Origin: Haplomitrium mnioides
Lineage: Eukaryota > Marchantiophyta > Haplomitriopsida > Calobryales
Reading direction: 5' to 3'
Assembly: GCA_049999725.1 (NCBI GenBank)
Contig: JBNGIS010019117.1
Location: 1-35,120 of the forward strand
Length of the DNA stretch: 35,120 bases
Shown: positions 1 to 10,189 of the stretch, one piece after another
Numbering within the stretch: position 1 is the stretch's first letter
How the letters are laid out: the number at the start of each line of letters is the position of its first letter
Position numbers and translations under genes: made by a program
Notes under the pieces: generated by a model
The model's database searches: none
What the model saw: the letters and a program-made list of their open reading frames with translations, nothing else
What the model was told of the DNA's origin: nothing

Positions 1-600
1 GCTCGACAACATATGTAAAAGTCTTTTTCTTGGCTTGACAAAATTTGACAAAGAAAAGTGCTCAAAATCAATTTTTGCAGCCTTCAATGATTTTTGCAGC
101 CCAAAGATTTCTTTGCTCGAAGCCCTCTATTTGTTTTCATCAACATTTGCTACCCAAAGACTTCTTCAAAATTCAATTTCAGCACTGAGATGGCCCAGAA
201 ATGCTTTCACCAAGTTGATTGCAGCAACCCAACAAACCAAAAACACTCATTGAGATTGTTCTTCACAGAGCAACAATCTCAGTAGGATTTCTTCCACAAA
301 ATTTTCAGCAACTTGAGACACCACAAATGCTTTCAACCTTTTGATCAGATTTCTCAATCGCAATCCAAGATACCATGGATGCTCTAGAGAGAAATCTGAA
401 ATCTGATGTGTTTTTCTTGAGTGATACCTTCTCAAGAAATTCCAATGTTGATCTTTTGATATCAGAACCAAGGCACATTTGCTTACAAGAATCTACGCTT
501 CTCCAAGAACTACAATGCCTCAGCTCTCCTCTTGGTTCATACATGAGACATCAAAAGATAACCTTTTGATGAGAGTACATGGCTTATATACTAAAGTACA
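1..600 (-). repeat. Partial copy of the gypsy LTR/leader family, minus strand
   Basis: Read on the minus strand, about 600 down to 280 matches 2640-2960 and, in part, the block at 16577-16769. It has the same TATATAAG box (about 583-592), then a CCATGTACTCT-type transcript-start region, then an AACCAAGAGGAGAG block. It continues past the part shared with 16510-16769 through a TGGTATCTTGGATTG stretch and a further conserved region, so LTR plus leader are probably both present. The copy runs off the left edge and its upstream U3 part would lie in or beyond the N gap. The short reading frames here are not supported as genes. Confidence 0.6.
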
Positions 601-700
601 NNNNNNNNNNNNNNNNNNNNNNNNNNNNNNNNNNNNNNNNNNNNNNNNNNNNNNNNNNNNNNNNNNNNNNNNNNNNNNNNNNNNNNNNNNNNNNNNNNNN
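601..700. other. Assembly gap (100 N)
   Basis: Exactly 100 N, a conventional placeholder for a gap of unknown size. It separates the minus-strand LTR fragment from the left half of the DUF7869-like element, so the junction between them is not known. Reading frames that cross it are artefacts. Confidence 0.98.
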
Positions 701-973
701 AACAAAAACTAGAAAGTGAACTCATGACAATAGAAAGAAACTTTCCATTGCCGCTTCTCTTATACTCGAATTTCAAAAAACATATTTTCCCACCAACAAA
801 TGACTCTTGGAGCTCTTGACACATAGGTTCGCATGGTGCAAAAAAAATTAGTATATAAAACATTGCTCATTTTCATCTTTGTAATTTCTCTTTTTCATTT
901 TCTTCACAAAAATTTCACTACTTTGTTGTTTTGTGGATTTTTCTCCAAAAATATATATTTTGAGTATAATAGC

Positions 974-2330
974 ATGAACTAGGAATATTTGTCATAATAC
1001 TTCCTTCAATTTTCTTGTTTTTCATTATTATTTTTAAATGGATGGAGTGTTCAAAGGCATGAAGAGGCTAGAATTTCAAAATTCATGTTTGTAAAAAAGT
1101 GGATCTTTTGGCTAGCAGTTGGAGATTGTTTCAAACATTTGTTCTAAGAAGATAAGTGTTGCAATATCCAAAGCATGAAGTGTGATGGCTAATATGTTGA
1201 GAAAAAATGGCAGTTGATGAACAAGATATATTAACACAAGAAGATTGAGCAAGTAAACCCTATGCGCGTATAAGATCAATGATTGAACCCTATGTGTGCA
1301 TAGGATCAAGGATTGAACCATGTGCGCACATAAGATCACAGAGTGAACCCATTGCATGTATAGAATCAAGGAGTGAATCCTATGCACGCATAGGATCAAG
1401 GAGTGAACTCAATGCGCATATAAGATTCAAGACTCAACCTTTTGCATGCAATGGATCTTTCTTGTTGGTCAAGTAATCAAAGTTTACTCTTTTTGGTGAC
1501 TACTCCAATAGGTCAACAGAGAGACATTCAAGTGAGAATGTCAAGATGGTTGTGGAGCTTTCTTCATCATTAGCAAATGGCAACGACAATGTTCAAGATC
1601 CAAATCTATTTGTTCAAATTACAAAAAGCATATAATCGGATGACTGTTTCAATTTTGGAGGTGATCCATTGTCATCCTCTGAGTGAGAATGGAAGATCCT
1701 CTAGAAACCAAAATTGTTTGAAGAAATCTTCAAGTGACAGTTTAGGCAATTATTCAAGCAAAGAGTCTTAGCCACTCAACATTTCTATGGAGTTATTGCT
1801 AAGAGCACCGGTTGCTTTACAAAACAAAATTCCTTCTGCTCAAGATTTTGATGAAGATTATGTTTTGGTATGGTCCAGTTCTCCTACATCTCAAGGTGGT
1901 TCACATTGATCAAAAACTTATTTTGAGAGAACAAAAAATGTTTGTGATGATGCCCAAGATCTCGAAGATAATGCTTTATCTTTGATAGCTGGATTCACCT
2001 ATGTACCAAATCAACCGACAAACATAAGAGTTCTTTGTCTGGGCAAAAACTCAAACAAGTAAATACTTTACATGATAATTCTTTGCCAAAGGTCCATCAT
2101 GACGAGAGCTTCATGAAGAAAAAGCTTGATCTGATATCAATTTTGAAACTAAGGAGAATTTTATGTTGTCCAAATAATTGTTTGTTATTGTACAAGATAG
2201 ATTTTCTTAAGAGTGTGAGAGAAATGTATTTTAGACAAAGCATGAAGAATCGAGATATTATATTGTAGTGAGGTTGCATATCTTGGTTGTATTCTTAGTT
2301 TTTTCTTGTTTTACAAAACATTGAAGAACA
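974..2330 (+). pseudogene. N-terminal half of DUF7869-like protein (copy A), broken
   Basis: The start matches copy B (AGCATGAAC, ATG at 974) but the third codon is already a stop. After the 10-residue repeat block, a block in another frame from 1844 reads VWSSSP, then DDAQDLEDNALS, then GFTYVPNQPT. A further frame (2035-2268) has LHDNSLPKVHHDESF and LRRILCCPNNC. All have clear counterparts in copy B. Several frameshifts and stops make it non-functional. The function is unknown: the C-terminal half of the family looks transposase-like, and this half would hold the basic N terminus and a Cys-containing region. Copy A and copy B differ at many positions, so they are not recent duplicates. Confidence 0.5.
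1257..1465 (+). repeat. 30-bp tandem repeat with palindromic core (about 7 units)
   Basis: Units begin near 1257, 1286, 1316, 1346, 1376, 1406 and 1436, each close to 30 bp. A unit reads roughly AACCCTATGCGCGCATAGGA followed by TCAAGGAGTG. The core CTATGCRCGCATAG is near-palindromic and alternates purine and pyrimidine. Because 30 is a multiple of three the array stays open and encodes a 10-residue repeat (SEPYAHIGSR-like) in the frame 1279-1476. Copy B has the same repeat with about three units at 22466-22560. Confidence 0.8.
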
Positions 2331-2567
2331 CATTTTCCAAATGTTAAATTTCCAAAACGCAAAATCCATCCTAGAGTCCAACAAAGTTAGCAAATATATT
2401 TTCTTTTGAAACATACAATTGTTATGATGCTCTTTTTATGAGACTCAAAACTTAGTTCTAGAGATGTTATGCTTTCTCAACTTAGTGCAACAAGATATTG
2501 GTTTTGTTAAGTTGTTCCTCAAACGAGATTTGAGTCACAAAAACCTTAACAATAGGAGTTGTCAGAA

Positions 2568-2571
2568 TAGA
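2568..2571. repeat. Possible 4-bp target duplication TAGA, left
   Basis: TAGA immediately precedes TGTCACACC at 2572 and recurs right after TGACA at 16897-16900. Four bases can match by chance about once in 256, so this rests mainly on the inverted TGTCA/TGACA ends and the split DUF7869-like copy. Confidence 0.4.
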
Positions 2572-2831
2572 TGTCACACCACTCCATGTAGATTTCTATT
2601 TTTAGACATTTTGAGTTTTTTTGTCTTTTTGTGCCCTAGTATATAAGACCATGTACTCTGATCAAAAGGTTTTCTTTCGATGTCTCATTGCGATTATGAA
2701 CCAAGAGGAGAGCTGAGGCATTGCAGTTCTTCGAGAAGCGTGAATTACTTGTGAGAAAAGGTGTGCTGATTCTGATTTTGAAAGATTAACACTTTGGAAT
2801 TTCTTTGAGAAGTTATAACTCGAAGAAAAGT
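2572..2831 (+). repeat. 5' LTR block of the gypsy element
   Basis: 260 bp matching 16510-16769 over its full length at an estimated 85 percent by eye. It starts with TGTCACACCACTCC and includes the box TATATAAG (2640-2647), CCATGTACTCT, and the purine-rich AACCAAGAGGAGAGCTGAGG. Similarity with the 3' copy stops after CGAAGAAAAGT, whereas similarity with the minus-strand copy at 1-600 goes on. The true LTR end is therefore not fixed; one candidate is TCATCCA just before TGGTATCTTGG (2868/2869). Confidence 0.65.
2640..2647 (+). promoter_or_regulatory. TATA box of the 5' LTR
   Basis: TATATAAG is followed about 5 bases on by CCATGTACTCT. The same arrangement occurs at 16577-16585 (TATATAAAG) and, on the minus strand, at about 583-592. 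Conservation in three copies of an otherwise diverged repeat supports a real LTR promoter. Confidence 0.6.
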
Positions 2832-2868
2832 ACATCGAAAGATTTGTGAGATTTTCGTCATCCATGGT

Positions 2869-4560
2869 ATCTTGGATTGTGATTGAGAAATCTGATCAAG
2901 AAATTGGAGGCATCTATAGTATCTCATAGTGCTAAAATTTTTGTGGAAGAAATTTTGCTGAAGAGCTGCTTGAGGGTGCAAAAGTTTTCTCGTTTGAAGA
3001 TTTTTGTGTTGTTTGAGTGCTTTATGTGCATACTTTCGTCAAAGGTAAGTTGCAGAAGGGTATTGATTCAGAATTTGAAGAAAAGAAAATTGGTCAAAGG
3101 TTGCAGAGGTGGACATTTGCAGACTTGCACACAACCTTTACTGCATCGTTCTTGTCGAGCAGTTTTCGTCGAAGAAAGAAAGTTGTGCTACAAAAATCTG
3201 TAATAAAGAAATCTGCTTCAAGGGTAGTTCTTCATCGACATCAATTGTGCAGTGGCTACTAGGCATTGGTCAAGGAAAGGCAATCCAAGGATTTCTTGGA
3301 TTTTTTTTTTAGGGATTTGCCAGCTATGTGACTACTCGAAATTGTTGATCGAAGGAAATTTGTGCACATACCTTTGTCAAAGAGACAAATTTTGATGTCG
3401 AGAGGATTTTTGCACGGTTTTGTCAAGCAGCATTTGATTGTCGAGTAGGGATTTTGCAGTTGTTTTTTGGAGGCCAAATCGCAGAGTTTAGAGGTTCTTT
3501 GAGCTGCTTTGTCATTCCTTTTCTTTCGGGCTGCTCAAACTTCATTGCAGAGCAGAATCACAGATATTCTTCTTAGCAATTTGTGCAAAGGTGGGGCTTC
3601 GCCGAGTAGCAAAATCGTAGGGTATTTCAAAGAGGCTTGATTCATGCGTCGAGGTGCATTCGTCGAAGTAAGTGGTAATCAAGGGGCGATTTCTTCCAGA
3701 GCCGGAGGGTTTTGTCAACTTGTCGGGCAAAGGATTTGTTAATTGTAGGGCAAGCTGCATTTTTGAGCAATCAAACCCTGATTCAAGAAGAAATCGAGGG
3801 TGAAATTGCACCAGGTGTTACAGATTTTGTCTAGTTGAGTTTGTCGAGCTGTTGGTGTAAGGAAAACCCCAGAGAACGAGCTGCGATTTTGAAAAGCAAG
3901 TTTGGAGAGCAGCCCTTGCTGGTTTTGTTTAGATCAAACAACTATATCATTTTTGTAAAGCAGCCTTTGTTCGTCTTTGAGAATTGTGAGCAGATCATCG
4001 AAGCAGCTTGGATAGCTCATGTAGAGGAATTCACAAGAACAGAGGTTTTCTTGAGCAGAAATTATCAAGCAAGGAGTTCTATGTTCTACGGATTTTCTCA
4101 AGCAAGAGACACTGTTGTCGAAAATCAACAATAGTATATCTAATTTTGCTGCAAGGGATTTTTCACAAAATTGCTCCAAAGGACTTGTTGGAGGAATTTA
4201 TTAGAAGAAAAAATTGTCAATCGCAAAACAAGCAGTGACATTGAGCATTTGTGAGCAGCCTTGTTGCTTAAATTTTGACAAACGTTGTCAAAGGTCATTG
4301 TTGCTGAGATTTGTCAAGGGCAGATTTTGTCGAAGGGCTATAGAAATTGAGCTGCTCTGTTGCTATAGTCTGGCTACCCATTTCTTCATCAAGGAGCAGT
4401 AGAGATTGCCATGTTGGAGCAATTGTTATTGCAAAGGCTGCCTTGGTTCATTCGTCAAGCATGCAAGTCCTTTCTAAATCATTTGAGGAATTTGTTCCAA
4501 GAAAAACAAGAAGAGGAGATCTTTACCCTTAGGCTATTGGAATCCTCTTTGCGTGAACAT
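2869..4560 (+). repeat. Gypsy leader rich in degenerate TTGTCGA / GCAG repeats
   Basis: No gene was recognised. The stretch is built of loosely repeated phrases such as TTGTCGAGCAGTTTT, TTCGTCGAAG, TTTGTCAAGCAG and TTTGTCGAAGGG, with GTCGA or GTCAA recurring about every 50-120 bases from 3020 to 4460. The minus-strand copy at 1-300 shows the same style, ending in a GTCGAGC-type sequence. It lies between the LTR block and gag, so it is most likely untranslated leader or the rest of a long LTR. Short open frames here (for example 3835-4134) show no recognisable domain. Confidence 0.5.
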
Positions 4561-5988
4561 TTGTTGAGGAAGGTTAGGGAGTCATGATTTCAGCAAGTGA
4601 ATTGCCAAGGCAGTATACTAGTCAAAGCAGGTGCTTGAAGATTGACATAACTGCAACCTCCTACAAAGAAGCAGGTTTGGAGAACTCTCAAGATTATGAT
4701 CAGCAAGGACAAGGAACTCGTGAGTAAGACATGGGGTCCAAATTCTAGCCAAGTTCGTAGGGTTTTCATTTGCAAGGGATCAATTTCTACTTGTCTTGCA
4801 TTTCCCAGCTTTATTTGAATAGGAAGAGAAAGCTCTATCTCAGAGCATCATTAGCTCTTTCTTGTGAAGTCTATTCCATAACCTTTTGAAGTATAGAATT
4901 CCAACAAATTCAGAATCCTATGGATTTGAAGTCCTATCCAGCTGTATGTGGAAATTGTTGGGAGTTATAAAGGAAGGAGATATGAATCTATTGGAACATT
5001 GATTTACAGAGTGCATCTCTGAACAAGATCTAGGCAAGCCCAAGAGGCATCAACTCTGTTTTGACAAGAGAAACCTGGTTCCAACAAAGTGCCAAAAGCC
5101 TGAACCAGAAAAGGTACTGAAGTGCAGTGCAATTCTTATGAGCAGATACAAAGGTGATTTACTTTGTTTGTAATCATCTGTGCTCTCAGAAAATCTACTG
5201 AGAAGAGAGAGGGAGCAGAGTCAGCTGAGAAAGGAGTCACAACAGATTCCAAGAATTTGTTGGGCAAAACAGATATGCAGAAAGCTGCAGATCAGAATTT
5301 CAGAATCACTAAAGAGAGTACATTGTTTGGAGCTGACATGAGAGCCTTGGACTGAGCCAAAAGAGCACATGCTTTGTTTGTAGGAGAAAGGTTCAGAAAA
5401 GACCCCTTGCCAAATCTGTTTGCAACGCAGAGCAGCTTGGGTGATTGAACACTAATCAGAATTAAAAACAAAATTTTCAGAAAAAATAAACTAAAATAAA
5501 ATAACAAAAAAATTCTGAATTTAGAGAGGCTGAACCAGACCCTCCACTGAGCCATGCAAGGGTGGTAGGAGTCCACTAGCATGCTCCCAAGGCGTAGGCT
5601 ATCTGGAAGCCTAGACTTTTGCTGAAGTGAAGCAAGAAAGTCCGAAAACTTGTTTGCAAGACACCGAATGGTCTGCAGTGCTCAAGAGAAGAGCAACACA
5701 ATTCTGTTTTGATTTGTAAATTTTGCTCCTAGGTTGAGAAGAAGACCAATCAACTAGGATTGGAAAGCAAAGTGTACCTTGTCTAGAGGAGAAGGAAGGG
5801 TCACTTGTGCTGATTTGCGCATTCCATCCGACTTGTGGGCAAGTGGTTGAGTGGCAATAGCACAGCTTGTGAGCTGTGAGTGAGTTCAGTTGAGCGGAGG
5901 TCAAGATAGAGCTAGGAGTGGAAGGCTGTGGTACGTTGTCACTTGCAATGACATCCAGTTTTGGCCTACAGTAGGAGCGACTCAGTAG
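4561..5988 (+). other. Gypsy leader, no gene recognised
   Basis: I see no convincing gene in this 1.4 kb. It holds an A-rich patch (5460-5515), a TATAAA-like string at 4975, and short open frames such as 5164-5355 with no recognisable domain. Its composition differs from the GTCGA-rich segment before it, so it could contain another old insertion, but no boundary is visible. It ends where the gag-like frame opens. Confidence 0.4.
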
Positions 5989-7115
5989 TTGGTAAGTGAC
6001 CATACATCGAACAAAGAGGAGGAAACTCTTTCTAGCACTCAAGTACATTCCCCATTGTCTTGGGATATGGATGAGATGTATGGGGCCACAAAATGGTCAA
6101 GGAGACTCTCTAGTGCAGTAGACACCATTGATATGAATGATTTCATCCAAGAGTTTGACACTTGGTGTTCTCTACAAACATTGTAGAACTCTGCTCTCTT
6201 TACACCTTTCATGGCATAGAAAGGTTTGTTTCAACATTTGGAAGGGCTGCCCATGGATGATTACCATGAATTTTGGCATGCTCATTTGACTGAGATTGAG
6301 GAGTGGAGACAGTATTGGTCACTTAATTATGTCTCCATCACCTATAGTGAAAGGGCAAGGGCCTATTTCCTTGTGGCCTATACAACATTCTTTAGTGGCA
6401 CTAGCCACAATACTAGTGCTTTAGAGGCAAGAGGAGTTTTTAGTACACATGTTCCAGTCACTCCAACAAAGAGTGGAGGAATTCCCTTTTTTAACCCTGT
6501 GGTTGAGTTTTTTTGAGCTTCTCAAGCAAAATTACCAAGGTGTGAGGACAAATAAGCTGAAGAGTCTTCAGGAGTTCCAACGCAGATTGAAGAGAGCTTA
6601 AGAGAAGCCTACACCAGGTTGAGAAGGCTCATCAATGTCACAAAGGGGGTGACAAAAGCTTAGGCTGTCTAGTTTTGGTATTTTATCTTTGATAGGGATT
6701 AAAGGAGGAGGGTGAGAGATGCCACCTTTCTTAGGGATTCTGATCCCACTCTAGCCATTGTGTTTACCCTGTCAGAGCGTATTGAGTTCAACCTAGTGAA
6801 TGAGAGAGTAATCACTACAGGTTTTCACAAGGAAGCACCAAAATTTATGTCTCCAGCAATGTCTACATCATAGTCTGCATCACGGAAGGGCCAGAAGGCT
6901 GAAGGACATTCATCTTTGCTATCTTCTGCAGGTAAGTTGTCAAGTTGTTGGACTTGTGGTGGCGATCATTTGTAGAGGTTATGTCCATAGGTGAAGAAGC
7001 CATGAGCAACACATTCTGGAGATGCATGTGCAGTTGGCCAGCAACAATGTGACCATTGTGGGGTCATAGATCACACCAAGGATAGAAGTTTTTTGCTTCA
7101 CCCAGAGCTATGACG
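5989..7115 (+). pseudogene. gag: gag-like capsid/nucleocapsid region, broken
   Basis: Gag packages the element RNA into particles. The first part (5989-6516, one frame with stops at 6184 and near 6220) includes EGLPMDDYHEFWHAHL. After a frameshift near 6515 a capsid-like helical block follows with LRRLINVTKGVTKAQ and RRRVRDATFLRDSDPTLA, then FTLSERIEFNLV. A zinc knuckle is at 6946-6984: Cys-x2-Cys-x3-His-x4-Cys, beginning CWTCGGDH. A second CDHCG...H cluster near 7050 ends in FLLHPEL. In-frame TAG and TGA codons interrupt it, several where Gln or Arg would be expected. The assignment rests on position before protease and on the knuckle. Confidence 0.75.
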
Positions 7116-7900
7116 AGGAGGAGCTCGCACATGTGAGCAAGGCAAAGGCGGGCGAGGTGGTCATGGCTAAGGAGCATCACCAATTGGGAGAGCTGGGGTT
7201 GGATCTCCAACCGCTACTATAGATCCAAAGGATGCTAGGATTGCATAGTTAGAGCAATTGATAGCTGCCATGACTACAACACAGGCGAGGTCAAACTCTA
7301 GAGGAGAAGCCTCTACTTCATATGCAGCTGATGGAGGATTAGCTGGTATGAGATTCATGCGTGGGACAACCCACATTGATGCGTTTGCGGCGGTGACCAG
7401 AGTGGCAAGCAAGGCTATTGAGCCTAGTGGAGTAGCGGTGGAGTCGGATCCTTGGAGAGGGGATGCTCACCGACAAGAAAGGCTTCCACAGTCATTTGAG
7501 TTGATAGATTTGGTGAGGACTACTTCTATGCATCTGACTCAGGCTTCTAAAGATCTGAAGAGATGAGTCAAAATGGAGGGGAGTGCATCTTCTGCTATGG
7601 AGATAGCTAGGTTAGGGGTACAGAAACCACTGTTTTCAACTATGGGTGTGTTGATTAGAGGAGTCACACCAGCTGAAGTGTTCAGGTTGGCAACCACATT
7701 ATGTGGGGAGACTTAGGGTGCTATTTCCAGTATGGAGGTGAGACCTGTGAGTAGAGCAGCTAACGCAAGTGCCTATATGTCTCGAGGTGAGACATGGCAT
7801 ACTGTTACGACCCGACTGATGGAGTTATCAGCCCAACCAACATTTGAGAGGACAAGATTCAGACCCAGTGTGGTGTCTATCGACTATTAGAGTGGTATCT
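7116..7900 (+). pseudogene. Linker between gag and protease (polyprotein)
   Basis: One frame (phase of 7258) continues with only scattered stops from about 7180 to 8640. It contains a Ser/Ala-rich stretch (GEASTSYAADGG), a helical segment (7258-7566), and a later stretch with GETWHTVTTRLMEL. No domain was recognised. Openness over this length, in the same phase as the protease and the start of the methyltransferase, shows it is part of one original polyprotein. Stops include TGA at 7564 and TAG codons near 7713 and 7888. Confidence 0.55.
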
Positions 7901-8290
7901 TCCGACTTGTTGGTCCTTCAAATGTGGTGTATAGACCAACCAGGGTACTTTTGGATACAGGTGCACAACCATTGATGTTAGCTATACAGAGATTGGGATT
8001 GAGGCCGAGAGACATGGAGGTTTGCCCTTTTCCCATCTAAACTTCATTGGGATGACCTTCATCCATGCAGCACATCATACGTGGAGAGATCAAGCTTAGA
8101 GTGCAAGCTGATCATCCTACAGATAGCTCATAGGTGAGCGCTTGAGCCATACTTACCAAGACTGAGTCTAATGATGTTTTGGTGGGGTGTATTGTGCTAT
8201 ATCCCATAAGGTTCACTATTGATTTTTGGGATGAGTTAGTGTCATATCGGCCTGGATGGCGATCTAGAGAGGCATGGTTGAGCAGGTTGC
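7901..8290 (+). pseudogene. Retropepsin-like aspartic protease
   Basis: The protease cleaves the polyprotein. The active-site signature LLDTGAQPLML has its catalytic Asp codon at 7954-7956, the D-T/S-G motif of retropepsins. About 75 residues on comes NDVLVGCIVLYPIRFTIDFW, the usual second conserved block (the loop ending I/V-L/I-G). It is followed by SYRPGWRSREAW, a stretch I associate with plant and algal gypsy polyproteins of this type. Two to four in-frame stops lie between the blocks (around 8038-8160), so it is inactive as written. It is in the same phase as the sequence upstream and downstream. Confidence 0.8.
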
Positions 8291-8640
8291 CTATCAGATT
8301 CAGTGAGCCAATTGGAGGTCCACTATCTCAGCCTATGGCATTATCAACATTTTGTGAGGTTATCACTGACTACTTTGACTTGCTAGAGGGGAATGCACAT
8401 GCAACCAACATTCCTTCTATTGATGAAGCATATTTAGAGGCTACAAAGCCAACATCATCGTTGTTAGGTGAGGTGACTCATGTAAGTGGAAGTAAGGAGA
8501 GGTTGTGGCAGGTACATGCGTCTAGATCGGTTGAGAATGTTTGGCATGATGCATTTGTGCCATGCCTTGCACTGGATGGTTCTGTCACATCTGAACTTGT
8601 AGATCTTTCACCATTAGATACTATGCCAATTTCATGGTAG

Positions 8641-9492
8641 TATCATGTTGATGGTAGTTGTTTGTTGAAGTTGTTTGGAGGCATCAATATAGGGCTAGAT
8701 ACTGTGCTCTAGGCAGGGTTTCCAGTTTGGGAGTTTTTGCATGTGGAGAAGGGTGAGATTGCCAGCAGAATTTCCTTGAGGCATGTGGCACTGATGGTTA
8801 AGAAATTTCTACGATTGCTTTTAATTAGTGTGGTGCGAGGTTGTGTGCATGCATTGCCGGTCAATATCTTATTGTTGGGGTGACCACTTAGCTACAGTGG
8901 GGCCTATTGATTTGTTGATTGCAGGATGACCATGTCAGGGCCAATCGAGGGTTGGTTTGGGCTAAGGGTTGCAAGACCCTTGCTCAAATTTTATTTTGGA
9001 AGATGTTGAGGATTCTACGTCATCTCCAACTCCATCAGGTACCACTTCTTGCATATATCTTTGAGAATGTGCCTATATTAGGAGATTGTCGCCAACGACT
9101 TGTGAGGAGTGTTTATCATATATGTTCTTGGATTAGACCTGCCATATTATTGGATGCCGCACAAGCAAGATCATGAGCACACCGGCCATGATTGTGGTGG
9201 ACTAACTTGTTGTCTATTGAGGTGTTGAAGAGAGCTTATGACAGGATTATGAGATCACAAAGTACCATTGTAGATGATATTTTGGATGCAAGATATCATG
9301 CTCAGAGGTTACTTTATGCTGACTGCCTACCATTGGCATTAGTCAACGTGGTAGGTCAACTTTGTAGAGCATTGCTTACGCTGGTGAGTCATCCTATGTC
9401 TTATGGGTTTTGGGTAGGAGGCCTTGGTCTTATTTGGGATGCAACCTTGCAAAAGCTAGTGGAACCCAATGTCGATGAGAGAGAGAGAGAGG
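8641..9492 (+). pseudogene. C5 cytosine DNA methyltransferase, motifs I to TRD, broken
   Basis: This family adds methyl groups to cytosine C5 in DNA. Motif I reads LKLFGGINIGL then AGFPVWEFLHVE (8665-8760). Motif IV reads GPIDLLIAG, stop, PCQGQSR (8900-8950), with the catalytic Cys codon at 8933-8935. Motif VI is YIFENVPILGD with ENV at 9063-9071. LLDAA is followed by a motif VIII-like AHRP and LWWTNL (9177-9210). A target-recognition-like segment ends VEPNVDERERE at 9491. The phase changes between motif I and IV and again before FWKMLRILRHL, so at least two frameshifts are present. In-frame stops include 8710, 8881, 8927, 9174 and near 9189. Motif order and spacing are normal; motif X follows at 12818 after the nested insertion. 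Confidence 0.85.
9488..9492. repeat. Target-site duplication AGAGG, left copy
   Basis: AGAGG directly precedes TGTTAGGG (9493) and recurs directly after CCCAACA (12811-12812) at 12813-12817. It lies at the end of a short GA run in the methyltransferase coding sequence. Collapsing the insertion and one copy brings the two methyltransferase halves together, one base out of phase, plausibly from slippage in the GA run. Confidence 0.85.
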
Positions 9493-9731
9493 TGTTAGGG
9501 CAGGAGATAGGAGATTGCAAAAGCTTCTGAAAGAGGTTTGTCGGAGCACAAAGAGGAGCACAGTCATCGGAGAACAACAAAGTGGTGTCTTCTGGCTATA
9601 AGGAAGTGCTATTCTGCCATTTCTTGGAGCATGACATAGAATGTTGAAGCAAGCAAATTTTGAGAACCATTTAATATCAAATTTATGAGGGGTTGAGCGC
9701 CGCCGCAATTGGTAGGAAACCCTAGAAAATT

Positions 9732-10071
9732 ATGGAGGCGGCGGAAAGGTTGTGTATCACCAACGACAGCATCTCTAGCCCTGCCTCTTATTGGTGGTTC
9801 AAGGGAGGAAATGCGTTAGAGCTCGAGCAAACAAGAAGCTTGAGGAGCAGGGATTCTTCTTCTAATGGATTGGATGGTCAAGTGGATTTTCAGTCCCTAG
9901 ATGAAGAATATAAAGTGCAGATAGCTAGGGCTCTTAGTGCGTCAAATAATTATCTCATGCCAAAAGATGAGACAGAAGTTGAGAAGGCGCAGATTGAAGC
10001 GGTGAAGAGAATTAGCCTCGAATTGAGCCCATCGAAAGAAAACTCAAAGGCAGAGGTTATGACTTTTCGCT
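9732..10071 (+). pseudogene. Captured fragment: EDR1/CTR1-type Raf kinase N-terminal region
   Basis: An open frame from ATG 9732 contains DEEYKVQIARALSASNN, then EKAQIEAVKRISLELSP and AEVMTFRYW. Plant Raf-like MAPKKKs of the EDR1/CTR1 group have an N-terminal domain starting with a very similar EEYQVQLALALSAS block and an RYW segment about 60 residues later. The domain body and the kinase domain are absent. The match breaks just after the RYW, at about 10071, where UPF1-like sequence begins in another phase. The start is plausible as a real 5' coding end because it follows a GC-rich leader (GCGCCGCCGC, AAACCCTAG). It cannot encode a working kinase. Confidence 0.6.
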
Positions 10072-10189
10072 ACTGGGCATGCAATATTGTGACATTCACA
10101 ATCCAGTGTGCGTAGTGCGCTACAATGTCCTGTCCTATCGGAAGTGGTTTTGCGATTCTTGCGGGAATACTCCTGGTTCTCATATATCT
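10072..10189 (+). pseudogene. UPF1: Captured fragment: UPF1 Cys/His-rich domain
   Basis: In the phase of 10082 the sequence reads QYCDIHNPVCVVRYNVL then SYRKWFCDSCGNTPGSHI. This matches the conserved CH domain of UPF1, the nonsense-mediated decay helicase that binds UPF2 through this zinc-binding region (family pattern C..C...NP.CVV..N...C+KWFCN..GNTSGSHI). About 36 residues remain, then a stop at 10190. Two positions that are normally Cys are Tyr here, so zinc binding would be impaired. It directly abuts the kinase fragment in a different phase, which looks like a sequence junction rather than a natural fusion protein. Confidence 0.75.

Larger units (their letters stand above)
860..2571 (+). 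mobile_element. DUF7869-like transposon copy A, left half
   Basis: This stretch aligns in order with copy B at about 22100-23990. A CTACTTTGTTGTTTTGT leader comes first, then AGCATGAAC around the start codon, a 30-bp repeat block, the WSSSP coding block, and a tail at 2320-2390 matching 23855-23910. It stops at 2571, where the gypsy element begins, and resumes after 16896. The outer left boundary is uncertain because of the nearby gap; 860 is where similarity to copy B becomes visible. No terminal inverted repeat was identified, so the element's class is not settled. Confidence 0.55.

Noticed and set aside
35-285. Short plus-strand frames at the left end
   Set aside because: They lie antisense to the LTR/leader repeat, overlap each other, and show no domain.
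479-863. Open frames crossing the N run
   Set aside because: They exist only because N translates as unknown; no sequence supports them.
1257-1465. CRISPR-like array
   Set aside because: Repeats are contiguous 30-bp units without unique spacers, in a plant transposon; there is no cas context.
5841-5890. Possible tRNA-like fold near a GTGGTTGAGTGGCAATAGC string
   Set aside because: The string resembles a tRNA D-arm region, but no matching acceptor stem, anticodon arm or T-arm GTTCRA box at the right spacing was found.
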